Below, piece by piece: positions 25,212 to 34,058 of a DNA stretch of 64,000 bases. The stretch lies in NCBI RefSeq assembly GCF_007680605.1, contig NZ_VEIO01000004.1, forward strand, positions 84,094 to 148,093. Reading direction: 5' to 3'. A model generated the notes under the pieces. It had not been told where the DNA came from. It saw only the letters and a program-made list of their open reading frames with translations, and ran no database searches. The translations under genes and the position numbers were made by a program. Position 1 is the first letter of the stretch. Every line of letters begins with the position of its first letter. This DNA is from Paenibacillus xylanexedens (GTDB lineage: Bacteria > Bacillota > Bacilli > Paenibacillales > Paenibacillaceae).

Positions 25212-25451
25212 TTATCCTTTGGCACTCGCGTTCGATCCACGAACGGAACGGGCGGAGCTGCTTCTAGCCGTATTGCCGGATTTGGAGGCGCTGCCTGAGG
25301 ACGTATTTTCAAAACGCTTGCGCTCGGTTCGCTCCATCTGTACAATCTGTCCCTCATGTACCACGATGTGCAATGAACCAAATTCCATGTCATCCAGCTG
25401 CCCGGCAATTCGGTTTAACCATACCTCATCCACTTTTAACGGCTTAGCCAC
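25212..25451 (-). CDS. yezD: YezD family small protein (DUF2292)
   Basis: The conserved core WLNRIAGQLDDMEFGSLHIV, then VHEGQIVQMERTERKRF, is the signature of the YezD/DUF2292 family of small proteins found with sulfur-assimilation genes in Bacillales; its biochemical role is unknown. The last 30 residues are Ser/Gly-rich and basic and look disordered. A longer frame begins at 25481, but GTG at 25451 has AGAGGAGG 8 nt upstream and gives a 79-aa protein of usual family form, so that start is preferred. It is the last gene after sbp-cysT-cysW on the same strand and probably belongs to that regulon. Confidence 0.85.
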   Translation of the reverse strand: MAKPLKVDEVWLNRIAGQLDDMEFGSLHIVVHEGQIVQMERTERKRFENTSSGSASKSGNTARSSSARSVRGSNASAKG

Positions 25452-25653
25452 TTGAGCCGCCTCCTCTTCTCGGGCTATCACCCGTTATTCATCCTGTACA
25501 CACCTGTATTTCAAGCGTTAACTTATAATTCATTCTTATCCAACCCATATACTTGGTTTATACAATATCAGGGCTTCCAACAGCTGTCAATTGATATTTT
25601 CATCTCAACAGCAGCATTCTTTTGAGTCTGTCTTTTTACGCCGTCCACCCACA

Positions 25654-26532
25654 CTATGCCTTTTCTGCGACGGCTTTATGACCAAGCCAGCTCTTGAGCA
25701 ACAATGTAGCCAAAGCCAGGATTAACAACAGCGAGGCAACCGCAAATGAGGCCGAAAACTGATATTCGTTATACAAAATCTCGACGTGCAGCGGCAAGGT
25801 ATTCGTTTCTCCACGAATGTGCCCGGATACAACCGACACCGCTCCAAACTCACCCATAGCACGTGCATTACACAGAATGACCCCGTAGAGAAGCCCCCAT
25901 TTAATGTTGGGTAATGTCACACTCCAGAAGATGCGCCACCCGGAGGCTCCAAGTGTTACAGCCGCTTCTTCTTCCCGGGTGCCCTGATCCTCCATCAGTG
26001 GAATCAGCTCTCTTGCTACAAAAGGAAAGGTAATAAACAACGTCGCAATGATAATTCCCGGAAGTGCAAAAATGATTTTGATATCATGCTGAGATAGCCA
26101 AGGGCCAAACCATCCGTTTGAGCCAAACACCAGAACAAAGATCAAACCGCCAACGACAGGCGAGATGGAAAAGGGAAGATCAATCAGTGTGATGAGCAGT
26201 CCTTTACCTTTGAATTGGAACTTGGTGATGACCCAAGCCGCTGCCACGCCAAAGATCGTGTTAAGCGGAACGGTTATTGCGGCAACCAGCAGGGTCAGCT
26301 TCAGTGCAGACCAGGCATCCGGTTCCGTCAGCGCAGCGATGTAGACCCCCCAGCCTTGCTTCAACGCTTCCATGAGCACGATGACCAGCGGCAGAATCAG
26401 CAGCCAGATCAGGACGAGACTCGCAAGTCCGATCAGTAGCCATTTTACCCAAGGCGCTTCTGTTGTGGCGCGATTTGTACTGCGACCGGTTTTTACAGGT
26501 GGAACAGGACTAAGGGGAACAGAACCCGCCAT
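25654..26532 (-). CDS. cysW: Sulfate ABC transporter permease CysW
   Basis: The 292-aa permease pairs with CysT to form the membrane channel of the sulfate/thiosulfate importer. Six hydrophobic segments are visible, with the CysW-specific run IDLPFSISPVVGGL in the early part and the EAA-type coupling loop EEEAAVTLGASGWRIFWSV. NARAMGEFGAVSVVSGHIRG near the end is characteristic of the CysW branch. The start at 26532 follows an ideal AAGGAGGT 8 nt upstream; 28 codons of open frame before it have no start signal. It lies 142 bp after cysT. No cysA ATPase gene lies nearby. Confidence 0.94.
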   Translation of the reverse strand: MAGSVPLSPVPPVKTGRSTNRATTEAPWVKWLLIGLASLVLIWLLILPLVIVLMEALKQGWGVYIAALTEPDAWSALKLTLLVAAITVPLNTIFGVAAAWVITKFQFKGKGLLITLIDLPFSISPVVGGLIFVLVFGSNGWFGPWLSQHDIKIIFALPGIIIATLFITFPFVARELIPLMEDQGTREEEAAVTLGASGWRIFWSVTLPNIKWGLLYGVILCNARAMGEFGAVSVVSGHIRGETNTLPLHVEILYNEYQFSASFAVASLLLILALATLLLKSWLGHKAVAEKA

Positions 26533-26674
26533 ACGTACACCTCCTTCGGTTTGGTGAGTGTGCCACATTGTGGCAATGTAAATCCATCCGGGCCGCCACG
26601 AACGGGCAAGCCGCACGGACAGAATGTGAAGTGGTCTGACAGTCTTCCGGACTCTCCTATTGCTATTGCTGCAA

Positions 26675-27514
26675 TCACACTCTCCCTGCCTTCCGGCTCC
26701 AGCGTTGCAGAGAATTGATGATGAGCAACAGGATAAACGAGATCAACAAAAGCAGTAAGGCTACGGCTGTAGCTCCTGCATAATCAAACTGCTCCAGCTT
26801 GGACATGATGAGCAGCGGCGCAATTTCCGTTTTCATCGGCATATTGCCCGAAATAAATACGACCGAACCATACTCACCAATACCCCTTGCAAAAGCTAGC
26901 GCAAACCCCGTCAGCAACGGCGGGACGAGATCCGGTAGCAAAACGGTACGGAATATCCGCCATCGCCCCGCACCCAGCGTCGCCGCTGCTTCTTCGACCT
27001 CAGCTTCAAGCTCTTCCAGCACTGGCTGTACCGTACGCACGACAAAGGGAATGCCGATAAACATAAGTGCGAGTGTAATTCCAACTTGAGAGTAAGCCAG
27101 CTTGATGCCCAAAGGTTCTACCAATTGTCCAATCCATCCATTCCCGGCATAGATCGCCGTCAGAGCCACCCCGGCTACTGCCGTGGGTAGCGCAAACGGA
27201 AGATCAATCACCGCATCGAACAATCGTTTGCCAGGGAATTCATACCGAACCAGCACCCAGGCCAGTAGCAGGCCCAGGAACAGATCAATTAGTGCCGCCG
27301 CACCAGCTGTCAGAAAACTGACCCGGAACGAAGCCAGCACCCTTGGATTGGTAGCCACCTCCACCATCGTTGCCCAGGTCAATCCCGTGGAGTTGAATAA
27401 CAGTGCCGTCAGCGGAATCAGCACGACCAGACTCAGGTAAAGCACGCTGTACCCCATCGTTAATCCGAATCCCGGCAATGTCCGCCTTCCCCGGGCCGCG
27501 ATAACCTTGCTCAT
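26675..27514 (-). CDS. cysT: Sulfate ABC transporter permease CysT (CysU)
   Basis: The 279-aa permease is the second channel subunit of the sulfate importer. It shows [20 protein letters not shown], the EAA loop [21 protein letters not shown] and the signature [16 protein letters not shown], all typical of CysT. Length and six-helix layout are normal. It starts at ATG with GAGAGG upstream. A 170-bp T/G-rich gap without a clear hairpin separates it from the binding-protein gene upstream. Confidence 0.94.
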   Translation of the reverse strand: MSKVIAARGRRTLPGFGLTMGYSVLYLSLVVLIPLTALLFNSTGLTWATMVEVATNPRVLASFRVSFLTAGAAALIDLFLGLLLAWVLVRYEFPGKRLFDAVIDLPFALPTAVAGVALTAIYAGNGWIGQLVEPLGIKLAYSQVGITLALMFIGIPFVVRTVQPVLEELEAEVEEAAATLGAGRWRIFRTVLLPDLVPPLLTGFALAFARGIGEYGSVVFISGNMPMKTEIAPLLIMSKLEQFDYAGATAVALLLLLISFILLLIINSLQRWSRKAGRV

Positions 27515-27684
27515 ACCTATTCATCCTCTCTGCCGTCAGCCGGTCAGGCTGGTTGGCCCCGTACAGTCCAATATGTTTAATTTGTTTTTTTGCTTTGATT
27601 TTTTGCTTCGCTTGGGTACTTCGATTGATTGATTTGCCTTGATTGATTCTTTTGCTCACTTTTGATGCTGTTGCCCTGTTGTCC

Positions 27685-28773
27685 TTAGCTGCCCGGCACG
27701 TAGATCTGGTCGAAAATGCCCCCATCATTAAAGTGTTTGGCCTGGGTATCCCGCCAAGTCCCAAAGACATCTTTTAACGTAAAGAGCTCCAGCTTCGGAA
27801 ACTGATCCTTGAATTTCTCCTTTACGCTATCTAGCGTAGGACGGTAATAATTTTCGGCAGCAATCGTCTGGCCTTCTTCGCTGTAAAGGTATTGGAGATA
27901 AGCATCCGCCACGTCGCGAGTGCCTTTTTTGTCTACATTTTTATCCACGATCGCTACAGGAGGTTCAGCCAAAATGCTGATGGAAGGCACGACAATGTCG
28001 AATTTGTCCGGCCCTAATTCTTTTACCGAAAGGAATGCTTCATTCTCCCAAGCCAGCAACACATCGCCAATGCCGCGTTCCACAAATGTCGTTGTCGCCC
28101 CACGAGCACCCGAGTCGAGCACAGGGGCATGTTTGAACAGATCTGCCACGAACTGCTTTGCCTTCTCTTCGTCATTGTTGTTATGCTTCAGCGCGTAACC
28201 CCAGGCCGCTAAATAGTTCCACCGTGCTCCGCCTGATGTCTTCGGATTCGGAGTAATGACCTGCGTATCTCCTTTGATCAGATCATCCCAATCCTTGATG
28301 CCTTTCGGATTGCCTTTGCGCACCAGAAATACAATCGTGGACGTGTACGGAGAGCTGTTGTGCTCGTATTTGTCCTGCCAGCCCGCATTAATCAGACCTT
28401 TATCTTCAATCGCATCGATATCATAGCCCAGTGCCAGTGTCACCACATCTGCATCCAGTCCGTCAATGACGGAACGGCTCTGTTTACCCGAACCTCCGTG
28501 AGATTGTTTGATGGTCACTTCCTGGCCTTTCTCTTTCAGCCAATGGGCGGCAAATGCTTTGTTATATTCCTCATAAAGTTCCCTTGTCGGGTCATAGGAG
28601 ACATTGAGCAGTTCAACTGCCTTGCTGCCTTCCTTATTCCCATCTGTCCCCGTTCCTGTGGCTGCACCTGCTGCACTTGACCCGCCGTTATCTGATCCGC
28701 AAGCCGCCAGCACCCCCGTTAACACCAATGCCAGCCCAATCAGAATTCCTTTGTGAACTCTCTTTTTCATCAT
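27685..28773 (-). CDS. sbp: Sulfate-binding lipoprotein of the ABC importer
   Basis: The 362-aa protein captures sulfate outside the membrane and delivers it to CysT/CysW. It has a lipoprotein signal with lipobox GVLAAC and a Gly/Ser/Thr-rich linker after the Cys. Sulfate-binding family marks are [36 protein letters not shown] read in parts, and [20 protein letters not shown]. The start at 28773 (or the ATG next to it at 28770) has GGGGGAG upstream; the open frame extends 50 more codons but that part forms the structured leader. Expression is likely controlled by the promoter and leader at 28853-29061. Confidence 0.93.
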   Translation of the reverse strand: MMKKRVHKGILIGLALVLTGVLAACGSDNGGSSAAGAATGTGTDGNKEGSKAVELLNVSYDPTRELYEEYNKAFAAHWLKEKGQEVTIKQSHGGSGKQSRSVIDGLDADVVTLALGYDIDAIEDKGLINAGWQDKYEHNSSPYTSTIVFLVRKGNPKGIKDWDDLIKGDTQVITPNPKTSGGARWNYLAAWGYALKHNNNDEEKAKQFVADLFKHAPVLDSGARGATTTFVERGIGDVLLAWENEAFLSVKELGPDKFDIVVPSISILAEPPVAIVDKNVDKKGTRDVADAYLQYLYSEEGQTIAAENYYRPTLDSVKEKFKDQFPKLELFTLKDVFGTWRDTQAKHFNDGGIFDQIYVPGS

Positions 28774-28954
28774 CTTACACTCCCCCCGATATAAACTTGC
28801 ATGATCAACTACAGGTCGGCAGAACAGCGGTACGCACCAGAAAAGAACAAAAAGACGGAGGAACCCCCTGCGCATTCTTCCCTTCATCAAGTCATACCAA
28901 CCCCTAAGTCGTGTATGCTTCATCGGTAAAATGCACTGCGGTGTTCCTCCGTCT
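28774..28954 (-). promoter_or_regulatory. Structured 5' leader of the sulfate operon, possible attenuator
   Basis: On the minus strand GACGGAGGAAC (28943-28954) can pair perfectly over 12 bp with GTTCCTCCGTCT (28853-28864), and the second arm runs into TTTTTGTTCTTTT. Inside this stem lie the pairs GCATT/AATGC and CATAC/GTATG, giving a rod of three nested helices. It looks like an intrinsic terminator with a large structured head. I could not match it to a SAM (S-box) or T-box leader. Confidence 0.5.
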
Positions 28955-29032
28955 ATACGGTGAGAACGTTATGCTGTTCAAGTGTTTGCAGTCATTTTTA
29001 TTATTCCTACCTGTTTAGTAAGTTATATACGT

Positions 29033-29061
29033 ATAATAAAGGCAGTCTATATGACTGTCAA
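29033..29061 (-). promoter_or_regulatory. Sigma-A promoter of the sulfate operon
   Basis: The minus strand reads TTGACA (29056-29061), 17 bp, TATTAT (29033-29038), a near-consensus vegetative promoter. The spacer holds an imperfect dyad (GACAGTC ATATA GACTGCC). Downstream, TAAACAGGTAGGAATAATAA recalls CymR/sulfur-regulon boxes of Bacillales, but this is a weak match. Confidence 0.75.
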
Positions 29062-29101
29062 ACGTTTTTTCCGCCTTTTACCGAAATTTTGTATCATTGA
29101 C

Positions 29102-29135
29102 AAAAAAGAGAACAACGAACGATCGCCCATTGTTC
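29102..29135 (-). terminator. Terminator after the TOPRIM-like gene
   Basis: On the minus strand GAACAA and TTGTTC pair around a 14-base loop and are followed by TCTTTTTTG, some 60 bp after the stop codon. Confidence 0.7.
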
Positions 29136-29192
29136 CCCTATAACGAAGTTTAGTTTTTCACCATCGATATTAAATGACGGAACCAGGATCTA

Positions 29193-29963
29193 CTATTGTC
29201 CCTCTATAATCTCAACTAACCCTAAATCGAGCAAGATCATGCTGAGCAAACTCAGCAGCTGGTATTGTTGTTTCGTGATATAAAATTCTTCCTGTTGATT
29301 GAATATAAACAAATTGGTATCGGAGAACTGATCAATACTATACTCTGTTACACCTAAGTGTTGCATTCCAGATAACATCTCAGACACAGCTTTTAACAAC
29401 GTTTGTTCCGTTATCTTACTTTGATTCATCCTGTTTGAATCTAAATATTGCTTTAGTTCCTTCCCCGTTTCAAATGTTAAACGAAAAGAGTCCTCCATAA
29501 AATTGGATGCAACAAAGCTCTCTATAGAAGGATAACTTAATAACAGCAGACCTTGACGATCAAAGTCATTACTATCTCTGGAGCTACTTAGGTTACGTAA
29601 TAAATTTCGTATTAAAACTGCGTCCGTATTCGACCTGACATCTCGATCAAAGACATAAAAAATAGCAGCACGATCTACTGGAAACTGATATTCAACAATG
29701 AGTTTCTCAAAAATTTCATCCAAAAAATCCTCCTGAGTATGAATCGTAGATATAGCAGGATCTTTTGCGTTGATAACAAATATGGATGAATGAATTCCAT
29801 CTTTTTCATTGTATTTTTTATATTTCCTCATTCGATCCATTTTTTCGTATTGATAGTCGAAGATTTGGGTGAATATTTTTCGCAGCAAATAAAATTCTGT
29901 ACGTTCTCCTTCAACAATGAGCAGCACTTTCCCGATATTTTTGTCCTTGTTAATTTTGATCAA
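29193..29963 (-). CDS. RloB/TOPRIM-like protein, second gene of a probable defence pair
   Basis: The 256-aa protein begins with a strand and acidic turn, VLLIVEGERTEFYLL, that matches the VEGxxTE motif of RloB-type and OLD-type TOPRIM nucleases. An FYVFDRD segment near residue 105 supplies the DxD motif, and SYPSIESFVASNF corresponds to the conserved NPSFExW-type motif of RloB. It starts at TTG overlapping the ATPase stop codon (TTGA), so the two are translated together. By analogy with RloAB, AbiL and PARIS pairs the protein would be a nuclease released or activated by the ATPase upon infection. Which of these families is closest cannot be settled by eye. Confidence 0.72.
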   Translation of the reverse strand: MIKINKDKNIGKVLLIVEGERTEFYLLRKIFTQIFDYQYEKMDRMRKYKKYNEKDGIHSSIFVINAKDPAISTIHTQEDFLDEIFEKLIVEYQFPVDRAAIFYVFDRDVRSNTDAVLIRNLLRNLSSSRDSNDFDRQGLLLLSYPSIESFVASNFMEDSFRLTFETGKELKQYLDSNRMNQSKITEQTLLKAVSEMLSGMQHLGVTEYSIDQFSDTNLFIFNQQEEFYITKQQYQLLSLLSMILLDLGLVEIIEGQ

Positions 29964-31105
29964 AAGATATCATCCTTATATGCTGGAATCCCGCCGAATA
30001 CACCGCTTGTGTACATTTTCTCTAAATTTTGTGCGACACGTGGTTGCTCACTTGAGAATCTCTTTAATAAACTTCCTTCATCTCCATTAAAATCTACAGC
30101 ATAAATCTGATCAGGTCTAAGAAGGGAATTTGATAGTAAATTAGTTGAATGAGATACGATGAATAATTGTGAGTTTTTTGAACCATTCATAAAATATCTG
30201 ATCAGTAATTCTTCGAGGAAGTTGTGTAAACCGCTGCTAAACTCATCAACGATTAACATGCCCCCATTTTTTACCGAATGAAAGAATGCAGGCAGAAATC
30301 TCAACAATTTTTGGTTACCAAGAGACTCCAAAGAAAATGGAATAGGCTCTCCAACACCTTCGCGCTTGAAATAAACTACTTTTTCCAATAAGTTCAATCG
30401 TAGCTTCGTAAAGTTGCCCGAACTTGAATTGGCGTACTCAATTCGCTGATTAAAATTAAACTTCTCAAAAAAGGTATTAATTTCATCCACACCATGGTTC
30501 TCAAGATAATCTTCAATGGTTAAGTTAATGTTCCCCGGAGAAAAAACCGTTTCTTTATATCCATCTATATACACCGAGTTAATAAGAAAATCAAACCAAT
30601 CTTTTAAAACTTTCTGAGTTCTGAATTTTGTATTAAAGTAGATCTCTCTCAATACTAACATGTCTGTATCGATATCCTCATACACCTTATTTTCAGTAAT
30701 CTCCGATTTGGCATTTTTTCCAATTCGATTCAATACAACTTCACCTGCAACCGTTAATACTTCAACTAAAGTACGCTGTTCCCGTATATATTCGATATAA
30801 TATTTAATTTCATGATGGCTAATTTCGAACTCATACTCTAAGCTCATTGATTTTCCTGATGAAAACAGACACCTCTCTGCTCCAATATCTATTTTTCTTT
30901 CAGCAAATAAAAGATCTAACAGTAACTTCAATGCACGAATGGCATTGGTTTTACCTGATGCATTCGCTCCTACGAAAAAAAGTCCCTTTAGTGTATCTGC
31001 GTATACATTTTTATCTGAAAGTATTTTATATCCTGTAGCGCGAATATCAACAACCGTCGTATTTTTAAAAGATCGAAAATTACTCATCGTTATTTTGCTT
31101 AACAT
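29960..31105 (-). CDS. AAA/ABC-type ATPase (RloA/AAA_15-like), first gene of a probable defence pair
   Basis: The 381-aa protein is an SMC-like ABC ATPase of the OLD/RloA/AAA_15 type. It opens with KITMSNFRSFKN, has Walker A GANASGKT at 46-53, a signature-like SLESLGNQKLL near 258-268, Walker B MLIVDE at 283-288 and the switch histidine in VSHS at about 317-320. The start at 31105 has AGGAGGG 6 nt upstream; a 15-codon extension is unsupported. The pair is AT-rich compared with flanking genes, which suggests horizontal acquisition. Such ATPases sense phage proteins or DNA ends in RloAB, PARIS and Abi systems; the trigger here is unknown. Confidence 0.8.
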   Translation of the reverse strand: MLSKITMSNFRSFKNTTVVDIRATGYKILSDKNVYADTLKGLFFVGANASGKTNAIRALKLLLDLLFAERKIDIGAERCLFSSGKSMSLEYEFEISHHEIKYYIEYIREQRTLVEVLTVAGEVVLNRIGKNAKSEITENKVYEDIDTDMLVLREIYFNTKFRTQKVLKDWFDFLINSVYIDGYKETVFSPGNINLTIEDYLENHGVDEINTFFEKFNFNQRIEYANSSSGNFTKLRLNLLEKVVYFKREGVGEPIPFSLESLGNQKLLRFLPAFFHSVKNGGMLIVDEFSSGLHNFLEELLIRYFMNGSKNSQLFIVSHSTNLLSNSLLRPDQIYAVDFNGDEGSLLKRFSSEQPRVAQNLEKMYTSGVFGGIPAYKDDIF

Positions 31106-31250
31106 GTTATCCCTCCTTTCTCTTATAATAAGCCAATTCGTAAAAAACATACATCAGTATTGAGTAAGAACGTAATTTTTTTACACCTTTATTTAGCATG
31201 GACTCATAACAACATTGACTCCACTTTCCTCCCTCACCATAATATGAAAT

Positions 31251-32162
31251 ATGAGACCAACACACCGCCCACCCCTGTTACGTAAATCAGACGGATTCCG
31301 CCGGCAAAAACTAATGGTGCTACCCGAATCATTACTGATGGAAGCAATTGCTTCCCCGGTGACATCGGGATTGTATGTCACGGATATTGGATATTTCCAT
31401 GAAGCAGAGCATCATTACCGGGATCGCCCGGAAGGATGTGACTCACACATTCTGATGTACTGCACGGAAGGCTCAGGCTGGTATGAACTGGAACAGGGTA
31501 AAACCTGTAAGGTGCAACCGGGGAACCTGATTATTTTGCCCGCCCACATTCCTCATATCTATGGTGCCAACACGGAAGAACCGTGGAGCATATACTGGTT
31601 TCACTTGCGCGGCGAACACGCCCATGCATATATCGAATCCTTGATCTCGCAGCAGATTACAACAATGCCACCTGCGAAGGCACAACGATGGCTGGAGCTT
31701 TTTCATGAATGTTACGGCGCGCTCGAAACCGGATATTCGCTGCAAACGATGACCTTTGCCTCACAGATTATCGGTTACATGCTGGGCTTGCTTGCTTACG
31801 GTTCCTATGCCTCTGCAACTGATAACGGAGTGATGACCAGCAAACAAGCAGCCGAGTATTCTGTACAGTATATGCTGGAGCACCTGGAGAGCGGGGTTAC
31901 ACTCAAGGAACTGGCCGCGCATGCCCGCTTGTCCGTGCCGCATTATTCCCAAGTATTCAAACAGGTGACGGGTCATTCACCCATCGATTATTTCTTACGG
32001 CTCAAAATCCAGCATTCCTGCCGTTATCTTGATTTTACCGATTGGACCATCAAACAGATCAGCTCCGAGCTGGGGTTCAGTGACCCGTACTATTTTTCAC
32101 GACTGTTCAGCAAAATGATGGGTCAGTCCCCCACGGATTACCGGAACCAATCCAAAGGATAA
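31251..32162 (+). CDS. AraC family transcriptional regulator
   Basis: The 303-aa protein has an N-terminal cupin-like sensor domain (GSGWYELEQGKTCKVQPG then NLIILPAHIPHIY) and a C-terminal double helix-turn-helix: first VTLKELAAHARLSVPHYSQVF, then WTIKQISSELGFSDPYYFSR and the closing motif GQSPTDYR. The cupin arm suggests binding of a small molecule, often a sugar. The start is uncertain: ATG at 31251 has no clear ribosome binding site, and ATG at 31314 or 31338 would still leave an intact fold. The target genes are not evident; it is divergent from the ATPase pair and upstream of an SLH gene. Confidence 0.88.
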   Translation: MRPTHRPPLLRKSDGFRRQKLMVLPESLLMEAIASPVTSGLYVTDIGYFHEAEHHYRDRPEGCDSHILMYCTEGSGWYELEQGKTCKVQPGNLIILPAHIPHIYGANTEEPWSIYWFHLRGEHAHAYIESLISQQITTMPPAKAQRWLELFHECYGALETGYSLQTMTFASQIIGYMLGLLAYGSYASATDNGVMTSKQAAEYSVQYMLEHLESGVTLKELAAHARLSVPHYSQVFKQVTGHSPIDYFLRLKIQHSCRYLDFTDWTIKQISSELGFSDPYYFSRLFSKMMGQSPTDYRNQSKG

Positions 32163-32270
32163 ATTTGTGGAAAATTAAAGCAACCTTTTGAACAAAAGGG
32201 TCGTCTATAGGGGCAAATCACTTTAAAACAAAGGGATATGAACTTCCTGGAAAAGCGAGGCGACACCGAA

Positions 32271-32954
32271 ATGAAGAAAAATTTTATAGCAACCCTTACA
32301 GCAGGAGCCCTGCTTACACTCTCCTTAAGCGCGGGCCCTCTCCATGCTGCGCCGTCCAAATTCACGGATATTCAAGGCATTCCGGGTGCAGACAAAATCG
32401 AATCTCTCCATCAGGATGGATTAATCAAAGGGGTTAGCGATAACTTGTTCAAGCCAGAAGAACAGCTAAGTACCGCGCAAGGCGTTCAATTGATCGTCGA
32501 CGGACTGGACTTAAACCTGAATGCGATTCGTTTTATTAAAATGCCTGTGCCTAGTGATTATTTCTCAGTGGTAAAAGACGGTGTCTGGTACAGCGATGCC
32601 TTCATCCGCGCACAGTACAACAGTATCAAGCTTCCGCAAAATATTGATCCTTCCAAACCGCTTACCCGTGAACAGTATACTCTCTTCCTCATGCAAGCGA
32701 TTGAGGCCAAAGGGGGTCTGCCTATGATCAAAATCCAGCCGGTAGACATTGCGGACGAAAATGAGCTTACACCCGAGTACCAAGGCGCAGTACAGCGTTC
32801 TCTGGTGCTGAAGATCAGCGCACTCGATGCGAACGGACAGTTCCATCCGAAACAAGCCATTACTCGCGCTGAAGCTGCCGTGATGATGTACAATGCCATC
32901 CAGCACATGGAATCCTTCTTCACACCGCAAATCCCGGAAACACCGGAGAAGTAA
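32271..32954 (+). CDS. Secreted S-layer homology (SLH) domain protein
   Basis: The 227-aa protein has a signal peptide (MKKNFIATLTAGALL, cut near LHA-AP). Two SLH repeats are visible: the first starting FTDIQGIPGADKIESLHQDG with GVSDNLFKPEEQLSTAQGVQLI, the last near the C terminus with LDANGQFHPKQAITRAEAAVMM. A partial repeat lies between them (residues about 105-170). SLH domains bind pyruvylated secondary cell wall polymer, so the protein is probably held at the cell surface. No catalytic domain is attached, which is unusual for a full function and suggests a structural or regulatory role. A terminator follows. Confidence 0.87.
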   Translation: MKKNFIATLTAGALLTLSLSAGPLHAAPSKFTDIQGIPGADKIESLHQDGLIKGVSDNLFKPEEQLSTAQGVQLIVDGLDLNLNAIRFIKMPVPSDYFSVVKDGVWYSDAFIRAQYNSIKLPQNIDPSKPLTREQYTLFLMQAIEAKGGLPMIKIQPVDIADENELTPEYQGAVQRSLVLKISALDANGQFHPKQAITRAEAAVMMYNAIQHMESFFTPQIPETPEK

Positions 32955-32985
32955 AAGGTATCTCAGGACAAAAGAATAGAATGGC

Positions 32986-33024
32986 AAACCCCGCATCTTT
33001 CTTCTTTGGAAGATGCGGGGTTTT
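32986..33024 (+). terminator. Terminator after the SLH gene
   Basis: AAACCCCGCATCTT and AAGATGCGGGGTTT form a 14-bp stem ending in TTTT, 32 bp after the stop codon. Confidence 0.92.
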
Positions 33025-33085
33025 ACCATGGTCGTTCAATGAGCACACAGCAACCGTAATCCGTACCGACGATCTGTGAAAATAG

Positions 33086-33127
33086 CAAAAGCGAGTACTT
33101 TCCTCCGATAAGAGGATGTACTCGCTT
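33086..33127 (-). terminator. Terminator after the nitroreductase gene
   Basis: AAGCGAGTAC and GTACTCGCTT pair, with TCCTC/GAGGA continuing the stem, and the minus strand continues TTTTGCTATTTT. Confidence 0.85.
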
Positions 33128-33163
33128 AGAATATTACTACCTATAATCCAAGTTTAGATGGAC

Positions 33164-33790
33164 TTAGAAAGAACCTTTTACAACGACTTCGGACAACGGG
33201 AAGCGACCTGATGGACGAGCTGGCTCAGCAGCTTTACCTACAGTAATCAGCAAAGTTGGTACAAAGCGTGCAGGGATGTTGAATGCTTCGATCAATTGCT
33301 GCGGGTTGTATCCGCCCATTGGGCAAGTGTCGTAACCCAGGGAACGTGCTGCCAGCATAATGTTCTGGGAAGCAAAAGAAGCGTTGCGGATCGCTTCATC
33401 ACGAGCGATTTGCGGGTTTTGGTAAGCACCGTTAATTTGACCCACCAACGCGTCGCGAACTTCAGCAGGCAGTGCGCCAGCTTCAACAGCTTGATCGTAG
33501 ATGAATGTATTGCGGTTCGCTTCCAGATCACCAAGAACGGCAATCGTTACGGAGCTGTCCACTACTTGAGTTTGTCCGTAAGCGATCGGCAACAATTTTG
33601 CTTTGTCTGCTTCGGATTCAATCACGAGGAATCTCCAGTGTTGCAGGTTCCAGGAAGACGGTGCTTCGGAAGCTGCAGTCAAGATTGCGTTCAGGTCAGC
33701 CTCTGGCAATACAAAACCTTTCTCGTACTTTTTAACCGCGTGACGTTCGCTGATGACGCTCAGTGTTTCATTTTTTTCAGTAACGGACAT
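33164..33790 (-). CDS. Nitroreductase family FMN-dependent oxidoreductase
   Basis: The 208-aa protein belongs to the flavin-binding nitroreductase family. It has the N-terminal phosphate-binding arginine context SERHAVKKY, the PSSWNLQHWRFLVIE motif that contacts FMN, and the late motif SLGYDTCPMGGYNPQQL. It would reduce nitro compounds or quinones using NAD(P)H as a homodimer in the cytoplasm; the natural substrate is unknown. ATG at 33790 has AAGGAG 8 nt upstream. An Rrf2 regulator gene lies upstream on the same strand, about 270 bp away, and may control it. Confidence 0.9.
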   Translation of the reverse strand: MSVTEKNETLSVISERHAVKKYEKGFVLPEADLNAILTAASEAPSSWNLQHWRFLVIESEADKAKLLPIAYGQTQVVDSSVTIAVLGDLEANRNTFIYDQAVEAGALPAEVRDALVGQINGAYQNPQIARDEAIRNASFASQNIMLAARSLGYDTCPMGGYNPQQLIEAFNIPARFVPTLLITVGKAAEPARPSGRFPLSEVVVKGSF

Positions 33791-34058
33791 GTGTTCCACT
33801 CCTTAGTTCTGTTTGGAATATTATATTTTTACGTTCGCAAAGCACGCCTTGAAAGCCAATCCGCCCCAAGCACAGGCCTTCCGAAAATAACATCAGCGCA
33901 GACGAACGCTCCCCATCTGTGTTCACGTTATGCCCGGAATTACCTCATCTTTCAAACTCTTTTACACCGGAGCATACGTATCTCTTACACTTCTCTCCCA
34001 TGACTGTTTAACCACGTCATCATCATATACTTAATGCGATGACTCTGACAGCACCCAT

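Noticed and set aside
28774-28923. N-terminal 50-codon extension of the sulfate-binding protein
   Set aside because: It has no start signal and overlaps the structured leader; the lipoprotein signal begins at the internal ATG with GGGGGAG upstream.
28853-29000. SAM (S-box) or T-box riboswitch before the sulfate operon
   Set aside because: The hallmark blocks of both families (SAM: GAGGGA..GCAACC; T-box: GGGTGGNACCGCG) are not present in the right order, so only an unclassified attenuator is reported.
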